Origin: Acheta domesticus
Taxonomy: Eukaryota; Arthropoda; Insecta; Orthoptera; Gryllidae
Direction: 5' to 3'
Assembly (NCBI GenBank): GCA_031308135.1
Contig: JAHLJT010008756.1
Coordinates: 109,024,453 to 109,088,452, forward strand
Length of the DNA: 64,000 bases
The notes under the pieces were generated by a model that was given only the letters and a program-made list of their open reading frames with translations, had not been told where the DNA came from and did no database searches. Positions 11,271-22,570 of this stretch are shown piece after piece (the stretch's first letter is position 1; every line of letters starts with the position of its first letter). Made by a program: the position numbers and the translations under genes.

Positions 11271-11960
11271 TTCCTGGCTTTAGAACACCACGCCGTCATT
11301 TCTTCCGTCTCACCGCCTCCGCCTCCGCTGCTTCTACATGCCCAGACGCGCCGCCTCGCCTCCTCCGCCCCCGATGAATGCATAAATAAAGATAAAGTAA
11401 GAGCGATAGGTATGTAAATACATTTTACACTCCTCGCTCGCTAAATCACGGATTTACATACAAATGCTTGTTCTTCTGAATACATCATCGCGTATCGCTG
11501 CCTCTACAGCTCTATCCGAGCCGTTCTAGCGGTATTGATTTCATTTGGTATTCATTACAGCCGCCGCCGCCGCCGTCGCCGGCAGCGCCTCCAGCGGCAA
11601 AAACAGGCGGCTCCGCCTTGGCTGAAGCTGGAGCGCTGGTCGTCGCCCGCGTCACCCGCCGCCCCGCACCCCGCCCCTGAAACACTCTCTTCTTCCGACA
11701 CCGACGCTACCAAGGATTTCTCCGTTGCCGCCTTCATTTCCACCGCTGTCTTCTCCTGCGACACCACTTCCTGCTTCATTGCCACCCACATCTCTGCCTC
11801 TCACTTCACCGCTTTATCTCACATATTCACCGTCTGCTTTGTCTCAGACTACTATTACTCTCTGGCTACCGCCTTTTGCTCCGTTGCTGAGAGATACCTC
11901 TTGGGAGAAATATTGATTGATCATTTCGCGTCAACTGCTCCAACATTCGTTTCGTAAGTG
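11270..11960. other. CpG/CCG-rich degenerate simple sequence
   Basis: C-rich sequence with GCCGCCGCC-type triplets (11560-11590), then degenerate CCTCT and CACTTC repeats. The + frame 11535-11957 and the minus frame 11555-11791 give Arg-rich and Ser/Thr/Ala-rich low-complexity proteins with no domain I recognise; I do not call them genes. It ends next to a SINE, and comparable degenerate tracts lie next to the other full-length SINE copies. Confidence 0.5.
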
Positions 11961-11989
11961 TGTTGCTGTCTTGTTGACTTGTCACAAGT

Positions 11990-12445
11990 GGTGGCGTTGT
12001 TCCTCCCCCGCTGGATGCTGAGATCCGGCGCCAATCTACTCGTTGGCTTGCGGAATTTCCTTCACCAGGTATCTCCCACCATCGTGGAACTGCCCCAGCC
12101 GAGACAAGCTCTAAGCTCTTAACTAGTCTTCCGACATGAGTAGTAATGTAGTATATGTAAGTGCAGGTGTTTGTAGAAACTGATGGGATAAGACACTAAA
12201 CTGGAAGGAAAGAGTATGCGCGATCTGTTGCCCGTTTATTAAGGTACTGCTCCGGCATTCGCTTAGGTTATTCGCCTATATATGTTGATTGGAGGAACCA
12301 CGGAAAATTACCGATCAGAGCAGCCAACCGCGGAAATTCTCCACCAGTTAGCGGTCGAATTCGACATAGAGTCGAAAATCCTTTCAGTGTGGGGACTCAA
12401 ACCGTAGATCCTCCGGACAGAAGAAATTCAGTGACAGCTGTTGAA
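11990..12445 (-). mobile_element. tRNA-derived SINE, copy A
   Basis: On the minus strand the head has a B-box GGTTTGAGTCCCC (about 12396-12408, reverse complement). Ordered body blocks are shared with copies B and C: GATCAGAGCAGCC near 12313, CTCCGGCATTCGC near 12249, CCCCAGCCGAGACAAGCTC near 12091 and CCAGGTATCTCCCACC near 12066. Many point differences from copy B indicate an old insertion. No target duplication found. Confidence 0.7.
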
Positions 12446-12449
12446 TACT

Positions 12450-13100
12450 TGAACAACCTCAACCGGTGGAGGAAATAGTGAACCATCCAATAACAGAGAG
12501 TTTCGGAGGGTTCACGGTCAAATTTATCCAATATGTGCTACACCGATAGAGATATTGGTGAGAAATCCGCGTACAGTAACCATGATTCTGTGTGTGACTG
12601 GGAGCGATCTCATCAGTTCACGCTTACGAGAAAATTTGACACAGAATATATTGGAGATATTGGAAGTAGAGAATCTCACGAAGGAAGTTCAACGGTGTTT
12701 TAATTGGCTGTTATTTTAATCTCTTTTTGTGTAATGTACGTAAGTAAGCAGAGAAACGTTTGATAATCTTTAGAATTTAATTTCATGAAAGTGGTGAATG
12801 TAGTGGAAGGTTGATTGAAATTGTTAGTGGAGATGTGATGTAATTGATTGATGAGCGTCAGGGACACTGTTTCTGCCCCTTTCCTGTATCGTCCTATTTT
12901 GCAATTATTTCATTTCATCCATTTATGTCATAACTATCATGATGACACATTGGGTAATTTACTAACTCTCGTAACCGTGATAGGATTTTAGATTTTCAGT
13001 GAAGACTGATAACAATGAGTGAAACTACAAGAGATTCAGTACACGAAGACAGTATCTGGAAACTCTTGCAGTGAAGCAGAAGACCTGGACGACAATTACT
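12450..13100. other. AT-rich DNA, no feature recognised
   Basis: No frame, RNA or repeat could be supported here. Confidence 0.4.
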
Positions 13101-13129
13101 ACATCGCATGGACAGTGGTGGAGCAAGAA

Positions 13130-13560
13130 GGGAAAGAAGAATTAGGCGAAAACACAAAGGGGCGACGGTGATGAGGACGCTGCTGACGGTGATGTGGGTG
13201 ATGGAGGTAACGGGACTGTTGTTGGTGGGGGTGGATGCGGCTGTGATGATAGCTATGGTAATGGGTGAGGTGATGATGTAGGTGGTGATGACAAGGTCGT
13301 CGGTGTTTTGGGTGGATGGGATGGAGCGGCAGTGAGGACGAAGGATGTGGGTTGACAGAGCGGGTGGAGCGGGAAGGGGGGGAGACGCAAAAGGAGACGC
13401 GTAGTCGGAGTTGCCATGTGAGAGTGTTTCTGTTCACTGCCACTCGCCAAGCTGAAAGGATAAGCTTGCCAGACGTGGGCACAGCAACTTGTGGAAGCCG
13501 CGAGGAGGTCGTAGAGCCAGAGTTCATCACTTCACAGCTCTGAGCACTAGGTACGCCTAC
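13130..13560. repeat. Degenerate GGTGATG-type purine-rich repeat
   Basis: Imperfect GGTGATG and GGTAATGGG units run from about 13165 to 13320, followed by G-rich sequence. The minus-strand frame 13099-13632 is rich in His, Ser and Pro because of the repeat. It is not called as a gene. Confidence 0.6.
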
Positions 13561-13960
13561 TGCCCATTGTCGCATGAATAAGTGGACCAGCAGCCCTGAC
13601 CAGCAGCCCCACCCTAAACCATCAATTTGCAAGAACTACGCGCTCAGGTTGAAGTTGCATGGTATGGGCTAGCACAGGTCATCATTAGAGACCTATACAA
13701 CTCCATGCCGCACTGATTGAACGCGTGGGTTCGCTAAAATGGGCGGCCCCACGCCATACTAATATGTACCGTCTGTGGCCGTGTAGCGCAATAAATGTGG
13801 GTCCTAGAAATGTGAAAGCGTAATCATTTTGTATACGTGGTACCCTCTATCTGCCTGCCAACAATGATTGCAATCCGCCTCGTCCTTCTGAGTGCAGCTT
13901 CTTTTATGACTATGAGTGTATTTTTCGAGTTATTTGATTTGTCAAGTTAAATGGGCCACA

Positions 13961-13985
13961 TGTATGTATGTATGTATGTATGTAT
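13961..13985. repeat. (TGTA)n microsatellite
   Basis: Six TGTA units in a row. Confidence 0.9.
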
Positions 13986-13999
13986 AGTGACATCTCACA

Positions 14000-14820
14000 T
14001 GGGCATGTGGTAAAACCAAAGATTCGGAATATTTTATGAGAGAAAATACGACATTGTTCATGGTGACAAATGACGGTGCAGAGGCGTAAAACATTTTGAG
14101 TATTCATTACGCCAAAATTGACAAATCAGGATAATTAGAAAATATCGTTAAAACAAATAAACAAGAATACTTTAGAATTACGAGAAAATAGTTAACTTTG
14201 AATTTCGAAAGCAAACTTGTGATAAAATTATGATTTTATTTTTTGTTTCGTAAGACAAGTGAACGGGAGACGCCCTATGTAAGCATGGAGAAAAAATGTA
14301 GTAAAATGTCATTTTAAAACATTTTGAGGATGTGAAAAGTCTAGAAATATTTATTAATTTACGTAGAGAATGTGTTAAAACGGCGAGTCCGAATAAGAAT
14401 GAAAATGCAATTTTCTTTATAAAAATATACATATGACAAATTATATAAATGACAAATGACGGGGAGAGACGGCAATTGTTTTAGGACTTTTAATGGATGA
14501 AGGAAGGAGTTCGAAGGAGAACTCTGTTAGACTTGGTGGGTGGAAATGACGCCGGGTTGGAGTTGCATTTTGGCCGTGTTTGTTGAGAGAAATTATGGAT
14601 GTCCACGTCTGCGGTGCAGATTGTTGAACAGTTCTGAAGTGGTATCGCGAACCAAAATTACTGGAGTTGAAAATGGTTTCTGGTTCCACGCCCGGAAGTT
14701 GTCAAGACTACGAAAGTAAAGTGGTTTCATTTTGATTCTTTTGTTTACATACTCGTACATCATTCAAACGTTTGTGAGAAGGACAAGTGTTTTGAGTAAA
14801 GAAAGAAAACTTTATTTTCC
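14000..14820. other. AT-rich DNA, no feature recognised
   Basis: Short minus-strand frames here have no recognisable domain or repeat partner in the window. Confidence 0.4.
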
Positions 14821-14825
14821 ATACA

Positions 14826-14828
<3 letters not shown>

Positions 14829-14908
<80 letters not shown>
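14829..14908. repeat. Compound (AC)n(AT)n microsatellite
   Basis: Fourteen AC units followed by 26 AT units. The AT part directly abuts the 3' end of the minus-strand LTR at 14909-16068. A short TA tract (16069-16090) continues on the other side, so the LTR appears to split one TA array. Confidence 0.95.
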
Positions 14909-14910
<2 letters not shown>

Positions 14911-16068
14911 AGACGAGTCGTGGATTGACTCGCACAAAATTAAGAAGAGACAAATAGAGATATAAGGGACAGGGATTCTTGTCCGTGAATGGGCTCCGGC
15001 TTTAATCATGCATACAATAGAAACTGTGATTAACAAAATTTTCCTTTTTATTACACAAATAACTATTTTACAAATGGGTGGCCTTTAACGTTTACGTTGG
15101 CATTCCTTCTATTCCCTATCCTATGCTTAACCATGTTTGAAAAAAAAACCTCGATACAAAATCAATGCTCTCCAAGGGCTCACTGTTTTCCCTCCCAACC
15201 ATTCCCGCCGTTCTACCCGTGACACTCCAACCTGAATAGCGTCTCCAACCACTCACTCCTCCGCTGGCGAGCCGGCGCCGGGCGCCGCACTGCTGTGTTC
15301 TGGCCTCTTCGTACCGCCAGGGAGCCGATGGAGGGGAAGGGAGTCCTGCGAGGTCGCCCTGGTCGCTTGTTTCCTCCGCTGCTTGTCGACGCGTCGTCTG
15401 CCTCCGGGCCCTTCGGGAATCTTCGTTGGCTTCGGCCGCGTTCGGGAGACCGGCGGCCCCTCCGCCACCGTAGCCTGCCCTCACCCCACTCTCGGCCGTT
15501 GTCGTGCTCCTAACGTTTGTACAACGTTGCTACTACATTCGCCTATGGATTTTCACTTCGGCATTAATTATCGTCGACTGTTCACCTAATTTTATCATTA
15601 GTCAGGGTCGATTGCAGAAATGGACTGTTCGGTTTCCTCTCCTAATTCCATTCACACCACGTGGATATCATTCAAGGCAGGCTATACTTCACTACGATCT
15701 GATGGCCGCTTCGTCTTGTTTCACTCCTTAAACTGCACTTCCACATTCGTCACTCAATTTCCTTAACCGACACCTTCCCAGTCCAGTGGCGCAACACTTA
15801 CGTGCATTCCTTTCTCCGATTAATAGTCTGTATCGCTTCACCCGTCTTCGTCCGATGATTAATTTGCCGCCACCCTTCGCACGTCCGAACTCTTATCAAC
15901 TTTTATTCCCCGCTTCGGGCCTCGTGGCCGCTGTGGTGCTTCTCGCGAACCGACTCTGGTTCCTCGCACCCGACTCCGTGTTGCGCTGGCCGGTGCCGCG
16001 CAGTTCAAATTATTCATATTCGTCAGAACGCATTGTTATCACGTGAGTGATAACAGTTCGTTTCATCA
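14909..16068 (-). mobile_element. Solo LTR, 1160 bp, inserted in a TA tract
   Basis: Read on the minus strand it starts TGATGAAACGAACTG and ends ACGACTCGTCTCA, the TG...CA ends usual for LTRs. The ends are flanked by TATAT on both sides (14904-14908 and 16069-16073), consistent with a 5-bp target duplication, although this is ambiguous inside a TA repeat. The GC-rich interior has a minus-strand TATA-like GAATAAAAG (about 15905-15913) and, near the 3' end, AATAAA (about 15035-15042) as a polyadenylation signal. No gag or pol sequence is adjacent. Open frames within it are incidental to GC-rich sequence. The superfamily cannot be told from an LTR alone. Confidence 0.6.
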
Positions 16069-16090
16069 TATATATATATATATATATATG
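16069..16090. repeat. Short (TA)n tract
   Basis: The right half of the TA array split by the 1160-bp LTR. Confidence 0.85.
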
Positions 16091-16395
16091 ATTGCTTCTG
16101 GACGTAAATGTAGCTTCACTGTGCGCACGTTTTGTTGAGCACTCCTTTTGCTTGTAGTTCATTTACAGTTGAAATTGATTTTCTATAACTCGGGAAAAAA
16201 CATTTTTCAAATATCTTTATTTTTCTAAATAATTATTTTCTAAATTAATTTTTTCGTTTTTTTTAATAAACTTCTGGCCCTCAAGAAAATGTGCGCAGAT
16301 AAATTTCTTTCCCCACACGTCATATACAGTTTTTACTGTTTTTTTGACAAAATAAATAAAAATAAAAATATATAGATATAGATATAAAACTTTAC
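16091..16395 (+). repeat. Dispersed repeat family Z, copy Z1
   Basis: The start TGCTTCTGGACGTAAATGTA and the end CCCCACACGTCATATACAG plus TTTTTGACAAAATAAATAAA match, in the same order, a segment at 25626-26000. The middle is diverged and shorter. A short piece recurs on the minus strand at 53341-53372. I do not recognise the family. Confidence 0.55.
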
Positions 16396-16399
16396 AAGA

Positions 16400-17972
16400 G
16401 GTTTTTGGAAAATGTGGACAGAGCAATGCAATTTTTAATACACAAATTCCCATAACTAGTGTACTCAAATTAAATTATTATAATCTAATATTAAAAAACA
16501 GGCTTAAAATCTAAAGCAATCAGATAAAAAGATGCACAAATCCTTTGTTGTAATATTTAAGCTGTATAGTTAAACGCTACTGACATTTTGTTTTAATTGG
16601 ATCTGCTTTTCGTGTGTTATCAATGAACTTCGTTACATTGTCACAGACTTTTTCTCTCTTTAAGATCACAAACATACATTTTTCAATTGTTAAAATCACT
16701 AGTTTGTTGAGTACATCGTGTGTTTGTGGCTCGAAGTTGGGTTCTGATTATTTTTAGTGCTGAAAAAATGTGGAATGCATAAAAAACATAGTTATATCAG
16801 CCATGGTTTTGGAAAAAAATCTACATTGCTTATACCCTTTGTAGATTGTAAGTGCATCAAGTTTAATGTATGGACGCTCAGTTTATTATATGCTGTGGCA
16901 TTAAAAAGCTTGCATTTGGATATTTATTACATAAACAGCCTCTGAAGTTCTGACACATTTTCAGGCATTACAGCTCCTCCATCTGTGCCATTGATTTATT
17001 TGCCAAACGTATACTATCTTCAACCGCTTTAGGAACATATTTGAAAAGAACCTGAGTAGTGCGGTCTGCAAAATCATTCAAAAACGTAAAAAAATTTCTT
17101 CACATTTTCACTAATTATTTTCAGATGAAAGTTGCTAACCGATTTTTCTTTTGAAACATCTATTGTTTCGTCTCGTTATTGTTGCAAAAGGAATCCGGCA
17201 GATTTATGATTTTTCTTCATCAGTAACCACATTCGCAACAGCTTGAATCAGGCTATTTTGTATCAGGGCAAAAGGTATTTAAGGGTATTCCTTAAATTCA
17301 AGACTTGTTTTAAATTAAGTACTGAAAACAGAATCATAATCCGCCAGGTATTTTGGTGATTCTATATACAATTCCTTATTCTTTGAATTTTCCGACTCCT
17401 CGTTGTCTTTCACCATGCTGTGGTCCTTGGGTCCATTTCGATCTAAATAATATCTTAATTTCTTGTACAGCTTTAGAAAATTGTTTTATTACTCCCTGAC
17501 TATTATTGTTTGCCTGTTATCTGCCAGTGTATAAAATGTCACTAATTTATTTTCCATATGGATGGAATTATATTTTTTGTTATTTACATTAAACACGCAC
17601 TTAACCCCTTAGCAACCAACCATCTAAACAACACTTTAAAAACGCGTCCATAGCAACGGCCATTAAAATGCTCAGAGTCCATTAAAAATATTTTAGTGGA
17701 CTTTCGGGTTTAGCCCTTCGTTGCACGCTTTTTTTTTCTTTTGAGATCAAACTTCTTTGGGGAATAATTTGGATTGTGCAGATATTGGAAAAAATAATTA
17801 AAAAATTCTAATTTACATCTGTAACGTAAAATGCGCGTTACGTTGTACATTTTGCCTTTGCATATAGCAATATTATGGAATAGTGAATATGACACACATA
17901 AGAAAGTGCTTGCAGAAAAGTTTATAATAATAACCCATAGTAATTTTATTCATTATCATATTATGTTTTATC

Positions 17973-17975
<3 letters not shown>
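16400..17975. other. AT-rich DNA with possible piggyBac-related fragments
   Basis: Mostly unassignable. A GGGTCCATTTCGATC motif lies near 17429, and TTAACCCCTTAGCAACC lies at about 17600-17616. Both resemble terminal or subterminal sequences of piggyBac-like elements in general style (TTAA followed by CCC), but I cannot pair them with another end. Confidence 0.3.

Positions 17976-18055
<80 letters not shown>
17976..18055. repeat. Compound (TC)n(TA)n microsatellite
   Basis: Fourteen TC units followed by 26 TA units, directly abutting the 628-bp LTR. Confidence 0.95.
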
Positions 18056-18059
<4 letters not shown>

Positions 18060-18679
18060 GCAACGGGGTACATAGGCGGGAGCGTTTATAATAAATACAA
18101 GTTGTGTAATGAAAGTAGATTTGGTTTATTAATAAGCTTTGGACTTACATTATGGTGACAACTGAACACCGTAGCACTCGGTCAAGGCGAGTAGTAAGGC
18201 AGCGGCTGTAAGGCAGACGGCAGCAGGCAAGGGCGGCCTCGGTCGCTCCGTGAGGATGCGACCCGAGTTGCGTCGGGTTGCTGTTTCGGTTCCCTCGGAG
18301 GGTGGCGCCGATATGGGGGCACGCCTCCAATGGCACACGAAAACAACCTCCGGTTGCTGGTCGCTTCGGTTCAAGCAAAAGCTCGTACTCGTGTGCGACA
18401 CATACTGCCATTCCCAGGGCAGAGGCGCTCATATATAGGCGACCGTCGACCAGACCGGGGGGAGCGGGGGTGGTGAAGGGGTGGCGAGGGGGTGGAGCGG
18501 GAGTGCATAAGTTACTGCCGCCCCCAAGCCCCGCGTCTCCGTAGGGCACGTTTCGGCACGCCTCCCAGGGACCCGCACGGGTGCGTCTTGGAGGTGCGGG
18601 GGCGAGGGTGGCCGCGCCCGTCTGCTAAGCGGCAGGCATCAAGTGGCCCAAGCCAGGGCGTGGGAACGGGCGGATTTAC

Positions 18680-18683
<4 letters not shown>
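18056..18683 (-). mobile_element. Solo LTR, 628 bp, inserted in a TA tract
   Basis: On the minus strand it begins TGTGGTAAATCCGCCC and ends TACCCCGTTGCGACA, with TG...CA termini and TATA on both sides (18052-18055 and 18684-18687) as a possible 4-bp target duplication. A minus-strand TATA box, CCTATATATGAG (about 18428-18439), lies mid-element. AATAAACC (about 18124-18131) lies about 300 nt downstream, as expected for a U3-R-U5 order with a polyadenylation signal. The 5' half is very CpG- and C-rich. No internal coding region remains, so this is probably a solo LTR left by recombination. It may be BEL- or Gypsy-type; undecided. Confidence 0.7.
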
Positions 18684-18766
<83 letters not shown>

Positions 18767-18767
18767 A
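18684..18767. repeat. Compound (TA)n(GA)n microsatellite
   Basis: About 15 TA units then about 20 GA units. With the left flank it makes a mirror-symmetric (TC)n(TA)n / (TA)n(GA)n pair around the LTR. The insertion may have split a symmetric microsatellite. Confidence 0.95.
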
Positions 18768-18769
18768 GG

Positions 18770-19425
18770 TTCAAAAGCAGGTATATGGGATCGTGTCTCT
18801 TGTAAGTACTTTACTTGCCATTCTGATTTTTTGGGCTAGTAATTAACTTAGATTTTTTCTTCAAATATTCAATAACTTTATAATGATATAATAAAATGAA
18901 CTTTAAATAATTAGTCTTCAGTATTTACTATTATTTCAAATTATAGGAAATGAATAACTTACGTGGATACTCAGTCTTCTCATGTATTTTATACATTTTT
19001 TCAGCATACTAAAGTATGGCTAGAGACTAGTTGGTTTTAATGTTTTTGATCGTTCGTTCAAAAATGCTAGAATAATATCTTCGTTAATGTCTCGAACATT
19101 CCTTTTCGTTCGTCAAATACAAAATAAATGATAAGCTTTTTCATAAGTGGTTATCGATTTAGAAGGCATCAAACTAATCTTGCATCGTCTGCTTCCTCCA
19201 GATTAACATTGGCACGAAAATAGCTGCTGATACTTCAAAATTCCCGGATTTTTTCTCAATCAGCTTGCATTACCAGAAAAAGCATTCAATTGTTTAATCA
19301 CAAAGTAAACAGTACAACCAATCCTTGCTACAGAAAACCGAGAGGACAAGTTTTTCTTAACTCATGAAAGTGACAAAGGTTTATTTTCAATAAGCGATAA
19401 ATTAGAAATAACAAAAAACATTGTA
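18770..19425. other. AT-rich DNA, no feature recognised
   Basis: Possibly decayed upstream sequence of the piggyBac-like relic, but no protein-level match could be seen. Confidence 0.35.
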
Positions 19426-19426
19426 T

Positions 19427-19552
19427 GTGACTCGTCCTCTATTAGTCTTTAAGGACTCAACCAAAAGGTTAACTACTCAGCTTCGCTATCGCTCCGCCTC
19501 GCAGCTAACCTTCCGGCTTCGTCCTTAAAGACCCATTTAGAGGACTCGTGAC
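19427..19552. repeat. 126-bp foldback (inverted repeat) element
   Basis: The left arm (19427-19456) ends CTTTAAGGAC and the right arm (19521-19552) begins GTCCTTAAAG. The outer parts GTGACTCGTCCTCT and AGAGGACTCGTGAC also pair with small mismatches. Inner pieces AAGGTTA (about 19465) and TAACCTT (about 19506) extend the pairing around a CG-rich loop. It looks like a MITE or foldback element; no target duplication identified. Confidence 0.65.
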
Positions 19553-19879
19553 ATAAATAAATATTTTTTCACACGTAAGTTCCTCGGGTCCATTTGGAAC
19601 CGTCACATTTCTCATGCTGAATTTTCGTAAGACATTTGATGTAATTACTCGGTTAATTCATAGAAATCAGCTTCAGAAGGATGGTATTGTCATCGGAGAC
19701 TTTATCTTCTGATAAGGTGTACGATGACAATGTTTCGACGAGCAATACACTATCAAAGTTTTACGAACAGCTGCTCCGTTCTCTTGCAAAACTGCAGCTC
19801 TCTATACTACGACAAAACGGTCCTTTCTAATACTTGAACATAGTATTCAGATAGTATTTTCCTCTTCTGGTATTGTATA

Positions 19880-20400
19880 ATCCAGAATTGTATGTAGGAA
19901 TCGATGAATAATTATTCGCTTTTCGAGACAGTTGTCCATTTCGGCAGTACATGCCAAAAACGAAAGGAACTTTTGTTGTTGTTTTTTTTGACAAGGAAGC
20001 ACGCAACGTGTGGAATGTTCAACCATACAATGACAAACAAGAAGAGCAACTTAGAGAAGAAACCATGAGAATAAAAGTTGTGCTACCATTTGCGTCACGT
20101 CTGAACGGTCACAATATAACTTGTGATAATTCCTTTACATCATTCCAATTGGGTCAGAAGCTTCTGAAACGGAACATCACTCGTTGGAACTATACGCGAA
20201 AACATGTCTTCTTAAAAGTGTGTTCTTCAGAGTACACTTCACAATGATGCAAGAGGCTGCGAGTCTGAAGAAAAGAAATCAGAAATAATGACAACGTATA
20301 ATTTTACTAAGGGAGCTGATACGATTACATCTTATACATCGAAAAGAAAAGCAAATGAGGTTGCCAATTATTATTTATCTAGAATATATAGACTACATAA
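19880..20400 (+). pseudogene. piggyBac-like transposase relic
   Basis: Shifting frames give pieces of a DDD-type piggyBac transposase. YVGIDE near 19890 (first catalytic Asp region) is followed by an in-frame stop, then FRDSCPFRQYMPK into the open frame 19951-20247. That frame has a VWNVQPY segment and NITCDNSFTSFQLGQKLL (about residues 55-72), the second catalytic Asp region. In another frame, KGADTITSYTSKRK near 20310 matches the following conserved block. Piggyback family enzymes cut and paste at TTAA; that is family knowledge. The relic covers about 170 of the roughly 550-600 residues usual for the family and has stops and frameshifts, so it is inactive. Terminal repeats were not identified. 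Confidence 0.75.
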
Positions 20401-20967
20401 AGTCAAATGTTTTGTTCATAAATGTAAATCCAGATTGCTAATAAAAATTTAATCACAAAATAAGACAGTTTATAGGAAACTAAGGGGAATCTTTTGTATA
20501 GCCGTTACTGAACGTAGAACATACTTACGTCCAACTTCGTCAAGAAAAGTCGTCTTGAAAACTAGAAATCTTATGAATAATTCACTTGAAAATTCAGATT
20601 CTACTTGAAAAAGGGGGAGATGACGCTTGTGTTGCGAAACAGACTGGACTGGTTGACGCCATTATTTGAGACTGACGCATCTGGTTGTGCTCTTGATTTT
20701 TTTAGATTTATCTACTATTTTTAGCGATCTGACTGTATTTTGTGTGTTTAAGTGCTTTCATTACTTGTTGCAGGTTAGCTGGAAATATAATTTTGGCTGG
20801 TTTTTTGCTCTAACCAAGACGAACCAACAGCTAACGAATTTTAAATATTACTGAACCGTAACGAACTTCAGAATTACGAGTTGGTGATCAAGTGTCAACA
20901 TCTATAAACAGAGCAGTTTATTTTCGATTTTATATCACTGTTTTAACTTAATTACTGAAATATTTAT

Positions 20968-21035
20968 TCTATTTTTGTGACGAGTGACTATTCAGTTTAT
21001 TTTATTTTTGTGGCGAGTGATTATTCAGTTAATTT
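20968..21035 (+). repeat. 33-bp tandem duplication in the LINE leader
   Basis: Two units built on TTTTTGTGRCGAGTGAYTA, differing at a few positions. Repeated 5' UTR monomers can carry internal promoter activity in LINEs; no such activity is shown here. Confidence 0.75.
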
Positions 21036-21400
21036 GAACGTTACGAGGGTGTATCGTGTAGTTTTGAATTTGTTTCAAATCTTATTCAATATTTTGAAGA
21101 CAAATTTCAGCTAATATCCTTATCTATTTACGGTAAAGTATAGTCGACATTGTATTAAACAGTTGCAGCTTAAGTGAACGAAAATACGTAACCGCATTGC
21201 CAAATTTCGTAAGTACAAGCTTTCAATAGATTTTGTAGTTAGCGTACCTTCTCTTTCTTGTATCAAATCTTAATTTTTAATTTATCGAATACACATAAAT
21301 CTTACACTTTTAAAATATTAAGCTAGGTGACTGTTGCTTTTATCTGAGTTTTCTTGTATTTATTCCAATTTTATCACGTACTTTAACACGCATTCGTGAC

Positions 21401-22528
21401 ATGGCTACTGTTCGTTCTACTCTTTTTACTCTCTACACCCTCAAAGCCGACCTTCTGAAAGCCTTCACACACGTAAACAGTAATTTAGATAAACATATCC
21501 GAAGGCTGGAAGAGGTCGTTCTCTACAATGACGGTTGGGCACAAGTAGGCAACACTGCGAATTTTCCCAACCGTGCACCCGAGACTGCACATAAGACACA
21601 GACACCACATCCAGTCGCAATTCAAAACAGATTTAGTGTTTTAGATTATGAAACAGATTTTCCTCGCCTTCCTGATCCTCACAACCCTTCCCTTCCATCG
21701 ACAAATACATGCACAAACCAACGCAAACAGGCTAGGAAGCGTGTCAAAACCAAAACACGTAAAGCTTCGCATCCTAGCCCACTTGAAAACAAAGCCATTC
21801 CTACTGAGCCTAAAAAACAGGTACTTATTTTAGCTGACAGCCATGGTCGCCATCTTTCCTCCATTCTCAGTAGGAAGTTACCCCCCAACTACTCAGTCTC
21901 GTCTATTTTTAAACCTAACGGGAGGTTTGCAGACGTGACTGCAGAGTTGGACACTCACACGAAGACAATGACCAATCAGGACACAGTCTTTATTATCGGA
22001 GGGCAGAATGACATTAATTTGGGCGGTAACTTTACACCTGAGCAACATGTAAACAAATTACAATGTGCCGCCCAAAATACTAACATTGTAGTCTCGACTC
22101 TGCCCTTCTGGTACAACAGGCCAACACTCTGCAGCGAGATTAAGCACGCAAACCAACAACTAAAACTGCAACTGAGAGAAACAGATGTAACACTTTTTGA
22201 AATGAATTTCCTCTCAGTAAAACACTTCACCCGGCACGGTCTCCACATGAACCTTGCTGGAAAACATGCAGTCGGTGAAAAGCTTGCACAATACATCATC
22301 AACTCCAGTCCTACGCAGCCTCCTGCCAAAAATCCATCCCTTTCACCTTCCTTACGTTCCCCACCCCCCACCCTTATTCTGAACCCTCTTACCCCCTCCT
22401 GTGAACCTACTCCCGTTTCTTCCATTCCCACTACCAATGACGCCTCTATTTCCTCACAACCTGTGACTGCTGGGACACATTACAACCTTCGACCACGCAC
22501 TCGAGGTAAAAATGGAGTAAATATATAG
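21401..22528 (+). CDS. CR1-type LINE ORF1 protein with SGNH/GDSL esterase domain
   Basis: Predicted 375-residue protein, intact, from ATG at 21401. Residues 1-60 are mixed and Leu/Lys-rich; residues 100-125 are strongly basic (KQARKRVKTKTRK), suiting RNA binding. An SGNH hydrolase fold covers about 139-300. Block I is LILADSHG with Ser147 in the nucleophile position, block III is GGQND (200-204), and block V is RHGLHMN with His282. The tail (303-375) is Pro/Ser/Thr-rich and low complexity. Esterase domains of this type are known from ORF1 of CR1-like LINEs, where ORF1 is thought to bind the RNA or aid assembly. ORF2 begins about 14 nt downstream. The intact frame suggests recent activity of the family. 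Confidence 0.85.
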   Translation: MATVRSTLFTLYTLKADLLKAFTHVNSNLDKHIRRLEEVVLYNDGWAQVGNTANFPNRAPETAHKTQTPHPVAIQNRFSVLDYETDFPRLPDPHNPSLPSTNTCTNQRKQARKRVKTKTRKASHPSPLENKAIPTEPKKQVLILADSHGRHLSSILSRKLPPNYSVSSIFKPNGRFADVTAELDTHTKTMTNQDTVFIIGGQNDINLGGNFTPEQHVNKLQCAAQNTNIVVSTLPFWYNRPTLCSEIKHANQQLKLQLRETDVTLFEMNFLSVKHFTRHGLHMNLAGKHAVGEKLAQYIINSSPTQPPAKNPSLSPSLRSPPPTLILNPLTPSCEPTPVSSIPTTNDASISSQPVTAGTHYNLRPRTRGKNGVNI

Positions 22529-22570
22529 CAACTACAGTCAGATGCAGCAGAAAAACATTCGTGTAGGTAC

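Noticed and set aside
11535..11957. 140-residue frame with Arg-rich start as a host gene
   Set aside because: It is built from CCG triplets and CCTCT-like degenerate repeats, with an equally open frame on the other strand and no domain.
13099..13632. 177-residue minus-strand frame
   Set aside because: The His/Ser/Pro-rich sequence comes from GGTGATG repeats; low complexity.
17600..17616. TTAACCCCTTAGCAACC as a definite piggyBac terminus
   Set aside because: It has the right style, but no matching opposite end was found, so it is only mentioned as a possibility.
21976..22437. 153-residue minus-strand frame
   Set aside because: Antisense shadow of the intact LINE ORF1.
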